Positions 1 to 6,782 of a stretch of DNA of 10,682 bases are shown piece after piece. Below the pieces are notes generated by a model. That model was not told the DNA's origin, searched no databases, and was given only the letters and a program-made list of their open reading frames with translations. The position numbers were made by a program, and so were the translations under genes. The first letter of the stretch is position 1; each line of letters begins with the position of its first letter. Source of the DNA: CAYFKJ01 sp964528595 (GTDB taxonomy: Bacteria > Pseudomonadota > Alphaproteobacteria > UBA2966); the NCBI GenBank assembly GCA_964528595.1, contig CAZGTM010000093.1, positions 1-10,682 of the forward strand, in the 5' to 3' direction.

Positions 1-363
1 ATAATAGCTCTGGAAGATGCCGTGGTGGCGGATGATCCAGTGGGTTTTCTCCGACACGTACGGCTTGAGAATGGCGGCGGCGAAATCGCCGTGATTGTAG
101 GGCGCCAGCTGATCGCCGATATCGTGCAGCAGGGCGGCAACGACCATCTCCTCATCCGCCCCGTCGCGTTCGGCCCGGGCCGCCGTCTGCAGACTGTGCC
201 CCAGGCGGGTGACTTTGTAGCCGGCGACCGACCCATCCAGTCCGCGTAAGTGCTCAAGCAACCTGTCCGCAACGCCTGAAGTATATTCGCGCTCCAGCAC
301 ATCGAGGAATTCGTACTCCTCCTTCGTGCCATCCTCCATATGAACGAAATCTACGGTTTCCAT
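1..363 (-). CDS. HD-domain protein, PhnZ-like (partial, C-terminus beyond left edge)
   Basis: The reading frame starts with ATG at 363 and stays open to base 1, giving 121 residues of a longer protein. The start has a good ribosome site (AGGGG about six bases upstream). The core is LGHSLQTAARAERDGAD (residues 54-70), then AALLHDIGD (76-84) with the HD pair at His80-Asp81, NHGDFAAA with His91, and WIIRHHG with His113/His114. This is a metal-binding HD fold (COG4341-like). The 24-residue spacing from His56 to His80 and the phrase HSLQ...GAD.EMV.AALLHD closely resemble, from memory, PhnZ, a mixed-valent diiron oxygenase that cleaves a hydroxyphosphonate. PhnZ has HDxxH where this protein has HDIGD. 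The HD fold is certain. Oxygenase rather than phosphohydrolase activity is inference, and the substrate is unknown. The protein has no signal peptide and is probably cytosolic. It is divergent from the ankyrin gene. Confidence 0.88.
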   Translation of the reverse strand, partial: METVDFVHMEDGTKEEYEFLDVLEREYTSGVADRLLEHLRGLDGSVAGYKVTRLGHSLQTAARAERDGADEEMVVAALLHDIGDQLAPYNHGDFAAAILKPYVSEKTHWIIRHHGIFQSYY

Positions 364-405
364 GACTGACCCCTGTCTTGCGGCGCTGTGTTTCGATTTT
401 CGTTC

Positions 406-411
406 ATCATA
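406..411 (-). promoter_or_regulatory. possible -10 box for the HD-domain gene
   Basis: On the minus strand this reads TATGAT, five of six matches to the sigma-70 -10 consensus, about 45 bases before the HD gene's ATG. No convincing -35 hexamer lies at 16-18 bases, so this is only a candidate. Confidence 0.22.
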
Positions 412-472
412 GCCCAGATGGCGTCCGTTTACCCGGCTTGACGCAATCTCTCGGCAACCCAAATCTCTGACC

Positions 473-964
473 ATGAACGACAAGCCGAAACGCTTCTTCG
501 TCATCTCGCCGGACGGTGCGCGCATCGACGGCTTCGAGGCACTGGTGAGTGCGGAGGCGGCAGCGCTGGCACATGGCGACGGCGCCCACATCGTCGACAC
601 TGTGGCCCAGGTTTATCATCCCATCGCCCAGTTCGTTGTAAACGACGACGTGAAATACCTTGAATATGGCGCCTGGAATACGTCGGTTTCCGCTGACGAC
701 AACGTTATCGAAGCGGTGAAGAAGGGCTACGCGCCCATTGTCAAAGCGTTCATCGCCAAAGGCGGCAGCGCATGTGCGGTGGACGCAAAAGGCGGAACCG
801 CTCTCCACTGGGCGGCGGCGCGCGGAAACAAAGACGTTATTTCTGCGCTGCTCGAGGCCGGCGCCGATCCGGCCGTCGAGGACAGCAAAGGGCGCACGCC
901 CGCCGACGTCGCAATGTCAAAACATCCGGAAATTGCCGAACTCCTGAATGGGCGCCCGAACTAA
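473..964 (+). CDS. small ankyrin-repeat protein with unrecognised N-terminal region
   Basis: A 163-residue soluble protein without signal peptide or membrane segment. The C-terminal half holds about two and a half ankyrin repeats. One is weak, near residues 83-106 (NVIEAVKKGYAPIVKAFIAK). One is strong at about 107-139, with GGTALHWAAARGNKDVISAL followed by LEAGADP. A final partial repeat begins DSKGRTPADVA. Ankyrin repeats bind other proteins, so a binding or regulatory role is likely and the partner is unknown. The first 75 or so residues match no family I recognise. ATG 473 is the only usable start, because no ATG, GTG or TTG lies in frame between it and the stop at 410-412. There is no clear Shine-Dalgarno sequence. 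A TTGACG at 438-443 could place transcription start near the ATG, so a leaderless message is possible. Confidence 0.85.
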   Translation: MNDKPKRFFVISPDGARIDGFEALVSAEAAALAHGDGAHIVDTVAQVYHPIAQFVVNDDVKYLEYGAWNTSVSADDNVIEAVKKGYAPIVKAFIAKGGSACAVDAKGGTALHWAAARGNKDVISALLEAGADPAVEDSKGRTPADVAMSKHPEIAELLNGRPN

Positions 965-1014
965 GGAAACCCCGTCCGGCTGGCGAAGGTTCGCCGAACA
1001 GGGAAATTAACTGT

Positions 1015-1020
1015 TATGAT
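1015..1020 (+). promoter_or_regulatory. possible -10 box for the solute-binding protein gene
   Basis: TATGAT lies 39 bases before the ATG at 1060, in the 95-base gap after the ankyrin gene. The best -35 candidate, TTCGCC at 990-995, is poor and 19 bases away. That hexamer is also one arm of a small inverted repeat (982-995, GGCGAA/TTCGCC). The support is weak. Confidence 0.28.
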
Positions 1021-1042
1021 CTACCTGCTGTCTGTCACGTGC

Positions 1043-1050
1043 AGAGGGAG
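1043..1050 (+). promoter_or_regulatory. ribosome binding site deciding the start at 1060
   Basis: AGAGGGAG sits nine bases before ATG 1060. It favours this start over the in-frame GTG at 1039 and over the much longer extension back to 772, which would overlap the ankyrin gene and bury the signal peptide. Confidence 0.6.
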
Positions 1051-1059
1051 TGGGTTCAG

Positions 1060-1869
1060 ATGACGTACGGAAGAACGTCCCTCCTGGTCGGTTTGCTGGC
1101 GGTAATCGCTGCGCCACAACACACCTTCGCGGAAGAAAAATGCCATTTGATGGTGGGTTACGAGGCCGACCCGTTTCAATTTCCCAACGCGACCGGCCGC
1201 ATGATGGGCGTCGACGTCGACATCCTGCAAGCCTCTCTGGCCGATATTGGGTGCACGGTGGGATTTACCGTCCGTCCCTGGAGCCGCGCCCTGCTTGAGG
1301 TTAAGAACGGCAAAATTGATATCGCCATGGGCGCCAGTCTGAAAAGCGAACGAACAGGCTTTGCCCACTATTCCCATCCCTATAGGGGGCATCCTCATAC
1401 TGTCGTTGCCCTCAAATCAACTCAGCTCGCGGCCCGCGATCTGAGGGAATTCCTGCAGAACGGCAATCGGCTGGGCGTTGTTCTCGGCTGGCATTACACC
1501 GATAAAATCCGTTCGTTGCTCGACGATCAGACATACAAGAAGCAGATCCTCGTGGTGCCGAGATCGGAATTGCTGCCCGAAATATTGAAGCACGGGCGGG
1601 TTGAGGGGACGCTGGGAAACCCGAGCGAATTTGCCAGCCATATCGAAAAGCAGGTGTTCCGGTCCGACTACAAGCTCATCCGCGCGGATATTGATTTGCT
1701 ACACTTTTTGTTTTCGAAGAAGTCGGTGAGCAAAACCTTGTTCGATAACTTCAACCGACAACTGAAGCGGCGGCTGGATGGAGGCATGTTCATGAAAGCA
1801 TGCACGCCATTCCAGAGTAAATTCATGACGCCCTGCAGCTTCCTCAGTGTGGCGCCCGTTTTGAACTAG
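1060..1869 (+). CDS. periplasmic solute-binding protein, family 3 (orphan)
   Basis: A 269-residue protein starting at ATG 1060 with a Sec signal peptide: MTYGRTSLLVGLLAVIAA is hydrophobic, with likely cleavage after HTFA (residue 24). The mature part has the family-3 (PBPb) layout. It has an opening strand with GYEADPFQF, then GVDVDILQA, a PWSRAL helix and KIDIAMGASLKSERTGFAHYSHPY, which keeps the usual Ser/Arg ligand region ahead of the FSxPY-like turn. The usual C-terminal Asp that holds the ligand amino group is not evident, as the region reads EGTLGNPSEF. The ligand may therefore not be a standard amino acid. No permease or ATPase gene is adjacent, so it may serve a distant transporter or act as a sensor input. 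A PAS-GGDEF-EAL gene follows 207 bases later on the same strand. The class is fairly sure and the ligand unknown. Confidence 0.85.
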   Translation: MTYGRTSLLVGLLAVIAAPQHTFAEEKCHLMVGYEADPFQFPNATGRMMGVDVDILQASLADIGCTVGFTVRPWSRALLEVKNGKIDIAMGASLKSERTGFAHYSHPYRGHPHTVVALKSTQLAARDLREFLQNGNRLGVVLGWHYTDKIRSLLDDQTYKKQILVVPRSELLPEILKHGRVEGTLGNPSEFASHIEKQVFRSDYKLIRADIDLLHFLFSKKSVSKTLFDNFNRQLKRRLDGGMFMKACTPFQSKFMTPCSFLSVAPVLN

Positions 1870-2076
1870 TTTACCGGGGAAATTATCCCCCGGCAGGTCG
1901 GCGTGTAAGTAGTTACAAGTTTTGACAAATTCGCATTGATTTAAGTTGCTCCCCGGCTCCATTGTGCTAGTTAATTTGAAGGTCAATTTGTGTCTAACGC
2001 CCTTAGGCGGCTTATGCACGAACTGGGATCGTTGCCGGGGGCGGTAAGATGGCTTGGCTATTAAGGAACTGACTGC

Positions 2077-3924
2077 GTGATCGCCCCGACCCCCGAAGAA
2101 AAAATTTCGGCTGAAGAAGCCGCGGAGTTGAAACGCCGCGTCCTCGAAATGGAGGACTTCACCCGACGCATACAGAACGATGCCGCCAACACCATCGCCA
2201 TCGCCGAAGAGCTTGCGATTGCCAAGGAACTGGCGGAGGGCGCATCTCAACAGGCCGCCGATCACGCCGCCCGGACCCATGCCGTCCTCAACGCCGTCAG
2301 CGACGCCATCCTGACTGTCGAGCCTGACGGCAGTATCGACGGCATTAACGCCTCGGCAACCGCCATGCTGGGCTTCGAGCGGGCTGACCTCGCGGGCACA
2401 AACTTGGGGAGTTTGATTACCGAAATCGACCTGATCCACGGTGGCCGCAAGATCGAACCCGCCCTGTTCCAGCTCTTGGCGGACGGCGATCACGTCGAAT
2501 GCACCGGTATAAGAAAAGACGGCAAGCATTTCCCGATCGAGCTCTCGGTCTCCCAGATGACGATCTCGGGAGCAACCAAGTACACCTGCGTGATCAGGGA
2601 TATAACGGAGCGCAAGAAAGCCGATGCCGCCATCCGGCAGGCGGCCCTCTTCGATCCCCTCACCAAGCTCGCCAACCGCAGCGAGTTTCAACGTCAATTG
2701 GCGAGCGCCATCCAGCACTCCGACCGCGAGGGCAAGGAAGTCGCCCTTTTGCTGCTCGATCTCGACAAGTTCAAGGACGTCAACGATTCCTACGGACACC
2801 CGACCGGCGACGCGCTTCTGATCTACTTTGCCGAATGCCTCAACAAGTGCGTTCGCGAAACCGATACCGTGGCGCGCATCGGGGGCGATGAATTCGCCAT
2901 CATCGCAACCAATTTCGATCATTCGAGCCAAATCGCCATCCTTGCCGAACGGATTCTGGGGATGATGTCGGAACCGGCGACACTGGACGGCAGCCTCATC
3001 AACGTCGGAACGAGCATCGGCATCTGTCGCTACCCCAAGGATGCAGCCGACGCCGACGAACTGATAAGGCTTTGCGACAACGCCCTTTACGAGGCAAAAA
3101 AGCGCGGCCGGGGGGTCTACCAGTTTTTTGACGGCGTGCTCGACGCCAAGGCCCGCGAAGCCCTGATTTTGGAGAACGATCTTAGGCTAGCCATCGTCCG
3201 CCAGGAGTTCACCAATTTCTACCAGCCTCAGATCAGCACAAAAACCGGCGACATCGTGGGCGCAGAGGCGTTGGTGCGCTGGAATCACCCGACGAAGGGT
3301 TTGGTCTTCCCCGATAAGTTCATCGTTCCGGCCGAAGAGAAGGGCCTGATCGCCGATATCGGCAAGCTGGTCCTAGAGGCGGCCTGCCGCGACGCCAAAG
3401 CCTGGCAGGATCAAGGTTTCGGCGAATTCAAAATCTCCGTCAACGTTTCGCCTTTACAATTCAATGACGCGGATTTTGTCCAGTCGATCTCCCACGCTTT
3501 GGCAGAAACGGGTCTGGATCCCAGGTGGCTGGTCCTGGAAATTACCGAACATGCCATGATCAGCGACACCGAGGAGACGACCGTTAAGCTCAATCAGATC
3601 ACCTCGCTTGGCGCGCAGGTGGCGGTGGACGATTTCGGGACGGGCTATTCGTCGCTCATGTATCTCAAGCAATTTCCGATTTCGACCCTGAAGATCGATA
3701 AGATTTTCGTCGACGAACTGGCGCACTCGTCTCACGACGCTGCCGTCGCCAAAGCCATTCTCGAACTGGGCCGGTGTTTCGACATGAATGCTGTGGCGGA
3801 GGGCGTGGAAACTTCCGAGCAGATAGACGCACTGGCGGAGCTCGAGTGCGAAGCTATTCAGGGCTACTTCTACAGCCGCCCTCTGCCCGAGCAGGACTTC
3901 CGTGACTGGCTAAAAGATCGCTAG
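2077..3924 (+). CDS. PAS-GGDEF-EAL cyclic-di-GMP enzyme
   Basis: A 615-residue cytosolic protein with no membrane segment. It starts at GTG 2077, with AAGGAA eight bases upstream. Residues 1-65 are Glu/Ala-rich and probably a coiled coil. A PAS sensor follows (about 69-180, ending RDITERKKAD). The GGDEF domain (about 190-347) has an intact RIGGDEF (GGDEF at 269-273) and an RETD inhibitory I-site at 260-263, exactly five residues upstream. This fits a diguanylate cyclase under product feedback. The EAL domain (about 362-610) keeps EAL at 397-399, NVSPLQF, LEITEH, DDFGTGYSSL (Asp518-Asp519), LKIDK, AEGVET and QGYFYSRPLP, so phosphodiesterase activity is expected too. Which activity dominates cannot be read from sequence. 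PAS may bind a small ligand or cofactor, but no diagnostic haem or flavin residues were identified. It ends 21 bases from the converging iorB-like gene. Confidence 0.97.
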   Translation: MIAPTPEEKISAEEAAELKRRVLEMEDFTRRIQNDAANTIAIAEELAIAKELAEGASQQAADHAARTHAVLNAVSDAILTVEPDGSIDGINASATAMLGFERADLAGTNLGSLITEIDLIHGGRKIEPALFQLLADGDHVECTGIRKDGKHFPIELSVSQMTISGATKYTCVIRDITERKKADAAIRQAALFDPLTKLANRSEFQRQLASAIQHSDREGKEVALLLLDLDKFKDVNDSYGHPTGDALLIYFAECLNKCVRETDTVARIGGDEFAIIATNFDHSSQIAILAERILGMMSEPATLDGSLINVGTSIGICRYPKDAADADELIRLCDNALYEAKKRGRGVYQFFDGVLDAKAREALILENDLRLAIVRQEFTNFYQPQISTKTGDIVGAEALVRWNHPTKGLVFPDKFIVPAEEKGLIADIGKLVLEAACRDAKAWQDQGFGEFKISVNVSPLQFNDADFVQSISHALAETGLDPRWLVLEITEHAMISDTEETTVKLNQITSLGAQVAVDDFGTGYSSLMYLKQFPISTLKIDKIFVDELAHSSHDAAVAKAILELGRCFDMNAVAEGVETSEQIDALAELECEAIQGYFYSRPLPEQDFRDWLKDR

Positions 3925-3945
3925 CGCGACGCCGCGGCTGAGGAA

Positions 3946-6219
3946 CTAAAGCGAAAATCCGGCTTTCGACAGCGGCAATTCGCGCACGCGTTTACCCGTG
4001 GCGTTGAAAATGGCGTTGGCCAGGGCGGGCGCGATCGGCGGCGTACCGACCTCGCCGATGCCCCCAAGGGGCCTGCCGCTGGGCACAAGATGAACCTCGA
4101 TCTTGGGCGCGTGCGCCAGTTGGATCATCTCGTAGTCAGGAAAGTTTTCCTGCTCGACCCTTCCGTCCTCAAGCGTAATTTCGCCGTACATGGCCGCCGT
4201 CAGGCCAAAGATAATGGCGCTTTCGATCTGCGCCTCGCAGGTGTCGGGATTTATCACCCGACCGCAATCAACCGCGCAGACGACACGATCCAATTTGATC
4301 GTATCCTCCCCTACCATCTCGATTTCGGCCACTTGGGCGACCACCGAACCGAATGATTCATGCAGCGCAATGCCCCGGCCCCGGCCAGGCGCCAGAGCCT
4401 TGTCCCAGCCCGCTGCCCGGGCGGCCTTGTCCAGGACAGCGAGATAATCGGGGTGGGCGTCCAGGAGTTCGCGGCGGTAACGGTAAGGATCCTTCCCCGC
4501 CTCGGCCGCCAATTCATCCATGAAACATTCGACAAAGAACGCGTTGTAGGAGTGCCCGACGCTACGCCAGAAACCCACAGGAACTGGCAGATCGACCGGC
4601 GTGTGGTCGACGCGAAAATGAGGAACCCGATAAGGCATGTCCGCCGACCCCTCGGACGAGGTGTTGTCCGGCATGTCGATGGCGGCAAACGGGAAAATTC
4701 GCCCGGTGATGGAGGTCGTCGGCACTTGACCGGCGATCCGGTTGCGCCAGGCGGCAGGTCGGCCCTGCTCGTCGAGTACCGCCTCGAAGCGGCTCATGGC
4801 GGCGGGCCGATACATATCGTGTTGTATGTCTTCTTCCCGCGACCATAAAACTTTTACCGCTTTGCCCGGCACGGTCATGGCGAGCGCCACGGCTTGTTCG
4901 GCGAGATCACCTTCCGCCCGCCGTCCGAAGCCGCCACCGAGGTAGGTCGTGTGGACCTGCACCCGGTCGATGTCCACATCGGCCACCCGCGCCGCCAGGA
5001 ACTTCATCAGGAACGGCGCTTGATTGGGCATCCAGATCTCGACACCCGACGGCTTGCCGGCCGTCACATCGACCCTAGCCGTGCAATTCATGGGTTCCAT
5101 GCAGGCGTGTGCGAGATAAGGAACTTTGTAAGTTGCTTCAATTTTTCCGCTGGCCTTGCTCAACACACTGTCAACGTCCCCATCGTCGCGGTAATTGAAA
5201 CCGCCGTCGCCGGCTACTTCTTCCGACAGCAGAGCGAAGATCTTATCGCTGTCGAGGTCCGCGTGATCGCCTGCGCCAAACTCGACGGGTATGGCGTCGA
5301 CCGCTTTCTTGGCCCGCCACCAACTATCTGCGACTACCGCCACGGCGCCTGGCAGCGATACGACGCGGATGACGCCCGGCATATCTTTGACGGCGGCGGC
5401 GTCATGGGATTTCAGGCTGCCGCCAAATACCGGTGCGTTACGGACCGCGGCATGAACCAACCCTTCGGGCTGCATGTCGACGCCAAACGCCGCCTTGCCC
5501 GTTGATTTCTCGGCGACGTCCAGACGCGGCACCGGTTTGCCGATCAGACGGTAATCCGCCGAGTCCTTGGTCGTGGGTTTTTTTGGCGGCGGCATGGCTG
5601 AGGCGATGCCGGCAAGCTCGCCGTAGCCCGCCTTCCGGGACGAGCCCAAATGCCGAACCACACCTTGTTCGGCAACGCACGAGGTTTCCGTGACATTCCA
5701 TTTTTGCGCCGCCGCCGAGATCAGCATGGCTTTGGCCGCAGCCCCCGCCAGGCGCATGGGCTCCCAGGCATCACGTACGCTGGTGCTGCCCCCTGTCGCC
5801 TGCACCCCTATCATTCCCGCGAGCCAGCCCATGAACTCGGAACTAATGGTGTCCTCGCCGCGGTGGTAGGCGTCGGTAAACGGCACGCCCGATTTGAGCA
5901 GAACGCGGTTGGCGTAAACCGCGTTGACGGGAACGTCCTCGACCCGGATGTCACTCCAGTCGGCATCCAGTTCCTCCGCCACCAGCATGGCCAGTGCGGT
6001 GTGAATGCCCTGGCCCATTTCGTGGCGTGGCAGAGCCACGCTGACAACGCCCTCGGCGTCGATCTTAACCCAGGCGTTCAGGGCGATCTCTCCGGCCTTG
6101 GCGGTTTTTTGATAGACGCTGCGGGGATCTTCGTCTTCCCGGAGCGCCACATAACCCACCGCCAACGCACCCGCCGCGACGCCGCTGGCGAGCAGGAATT
6201 TTCTGCGGGTGATGGCCAT
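3946..6219 (-). CDS. iorB: molybdenum hydroxylase large subunit, isoquinoline 1-oxidoreductase beta type
   Basis: A 757-residue protein, full length for the IorB branch of the xanthine dehydrogenase family (COG1529). It binds the molybdopterin cytosine dinucleotide cofactor and hydroxylates N-heteroaromatic or aldehyde substrates with water. The N-terminus MAITRRKFLLASG with a following hydrophobic stretch is a twin-arginine signal (Arg5-Arg6), so export is expected with the small subunit as passenger. Visible signatures are TYLGGGFGRRAEGD (GGGFGRR at 428-434), the IorB-like GFWRSVGHSYNAFFVE, and near the C-terminus GGIGEVGTPP, whose Glu723 is the expected catalytic base. The start lies three bases after the small-subunit stop, implying translational coupling. 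The frame is intact although its partner is interrupted. No FAD subunit, cytochrome or maturation gene (XdhC/CoxI type) is in the window. The exact substrate is unknown, and the gene symbol names the family rather than a proven activity. Confidence 0.93.
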   Translation of the reverse strand: MAITRRKFLLASGVAAGALAVGYVALREDEDPRSVYQKTAKAGEIALNAWVKIDAEGVVSVALPRHEMGQGIHTALAMLVAEELDADWSDIRVEDVPVNAVYANRVLLKSGVPFTDAYHRGEDTISSEFMGWLAGMIGVQATGGSTSVRDAWEPMRLAGAAAKAMLISAAAQKWNVTETSCVAEQGVVRHLGSSRKAGYGELAGIASAMPPPKKPTTKDSADYRLIGKPVPRLDVAEKSTGKAAFGVDMQPEGLVHAAVRNAPVFGGSLKSHDAAAVKDMPGVIRVVSLPGAVAVVADSWWRAKKAVDAIPVEFGAGDHADLDSDKIFALLSEEVAGDGGFNYRDDGDVDSVLSKASGKIEATYKVPYLAHACMEPMNCTARVDVTAGKPSGVEIWMPNQAPFLMKFLAARVADVDIDRVQVHTTYLGGGFGRRAEGDLAEQAVALAMTVPGKAVKVLWSREEDIQHDMYRPAAMSRFEAVLDEQGRPAAWRNRIAGQVPTTSITGRIFPFAAIDMPDNTSSEGSADMPYRVPHFRVDHTPVDLPVPVGFWRSVGHSYNAFFVECFMDELAAEAGKDPYRYRRELLDAHPDYLAVLDKAARAAGWDKALAPGRGRGIALHESFGSVVAQVAEIEMVGEDTIKLDRVVCAVDCGRVINPDTCEAQIESAIIFGLTAAMYGEITLEDGRVEQENFPDYEMIQLAHAPKIEVHLVPSGRPLGGIGEVGTPPIAPALANAIFNATGKRVRELPLSKAGFSL

Positions 6220-6222
6220 CGC

Positions 6223-6693
6223 TCAGCCCCGCCGCGCGGATTTGGCCGCCGTATGAATGGCTGCGCGAATGCGCGAATAGGTGCCGCAGCGGCAAATGTT
6301 CGTAATGTACTCGTCGATGTCCTAATCGGTCGGCTCGGGAATTTTGTCGAGCAGCGCCGCCGCCGACATGATCATGCCGGACTGGCAGTAACCGCACTGC
6401 GGCACCTGGTGGTCGATCCAGGCTTGCTGTACCCGATGCAACGCATCACCGTTCGGGTCCGCGCCCAAACCTTCGATCGTCATGACCTTTTTTCCCGCAA
6501 CGTCGGCGATGCTGGTGCTGCACGAGCGCACCGGCTCACCATCGACATGGACGGTACAGGCGCCGCAGGCCGAAACGCCGCAGCCGAACTTGGTGCCGGT
6601 CAGCCCGAGCGTGTCGCGCAGCACCCAAAGAAGCGGCGTGTCATCCTCGACATCGGCGCGCAACAACTCTCCGTTAACGTCAACGAGGGCCAA
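6223..6693 (-). pseudogene. iorA: [2Fe-2S] small subunit of molybdenum hydroxylase, interrupted by in-frame TAG
   Basis: The full frame would encode 156 residues, normal for IorA/CoxS-type electron-transfer subunits. It opens MALVDVNGELL and carries the plant-ferredoxin-type cluster Cys38, Cys43, Cys46 and Cys58 (FGCGVSACGACTVHVDG). It then carries the first half of the second cluster, QCGYCQSG (Cys100, Cys103). Codon 124 is TAG (6322-6324), right after KIPEPTD. The same frame continues without error as DIDEYITNICRCGTYSRIRA to a TGA at 6223-6225, restoring Cys134 and Cys136 (C-x-C). The truncated 123-residue product would lack half of that cluster's ligands, so electron transfer should fail. 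Start is TTG 6693. The stop is one base change from several sense codons (CAG, GAG, AAG), so it is either a recent mutation or a base error. Confidence 0.85.
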
Positions 6694-6698
6694 ACAAA

Positions 6699-6705
6699 CC
6701 TCCCC
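6699..6705 (-). promoter_or_regulatory. ribosome binding site deciding the TTG start of the small subunit
   Basis: On the minus strand this reads GGGGAGG, five bases before TTG 6693. No ATG or GTG lies in frame between the upstream TGA (6715-6717) and this point. TTG is therefore the only start consistent with the family's N-terminus. Confidence 0.6.
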
Positions 6706-6782
6706 AAGATCCCATCAACCTAATGTTGGAGGCCCGGCGGGATAGCACAAGGCGGCCCGGGTCGATTTATCGAGAATTATGG

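Noticed and set aside
982..995. Inverted repeat GGCGAA-GG-TTCGCC after the ankyrin gene
   Set aside because: The loop is only two bases unless the inner pair opens, and there is no T-tract. It is too short to call a terminator or operator.
772..1059. N-terminal extension of the solute-binding protein back to ATG 772
   Set aside because: It would overlap the ankyrin gene and place the signal peptide in mid-protein. The extension is Arg-rich out-of-frame sequence, while ATG 1060 has a ribosome site directly upstream.
1874..1893. Hairpin CCGGGG/CCCCGG just after the solute-binding protein gene
   Set aside because: A six-pair stem with an eight-base loop is plausible, but no T-tract follows, so it is not called a terminator.
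1922..1927. Perfect TTGACA as a -35 box upstream of the GGDEF-EAL gene
   Set aside because: No acceptable -10 hexamer occurs at 16-18 bases spacing.
1699..2931. Minus-strand open frame of 410 codons
   Set aside because: It is antisense to the end of the solute-binding protein and to the PAS/GGDEF region. The composition is that of a shadow frame.
6322..6324. TAG as a recoded sense codon (pyrrolysine or amber reassignment)
   Set aside because: TAG serves as the genuine stop of several other genes in the window, and no matching tRNA or amber-readthrough context was seen. Mutation or base error is simpler.
5650..6723. Plus-strand open frame of 357 codons
   Set aside because: It is antisense to the Tat signal and N-terminal part of the iorB-like gene and to all of the iorA-like gene. 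Those have clear family motifs and this frame has none.
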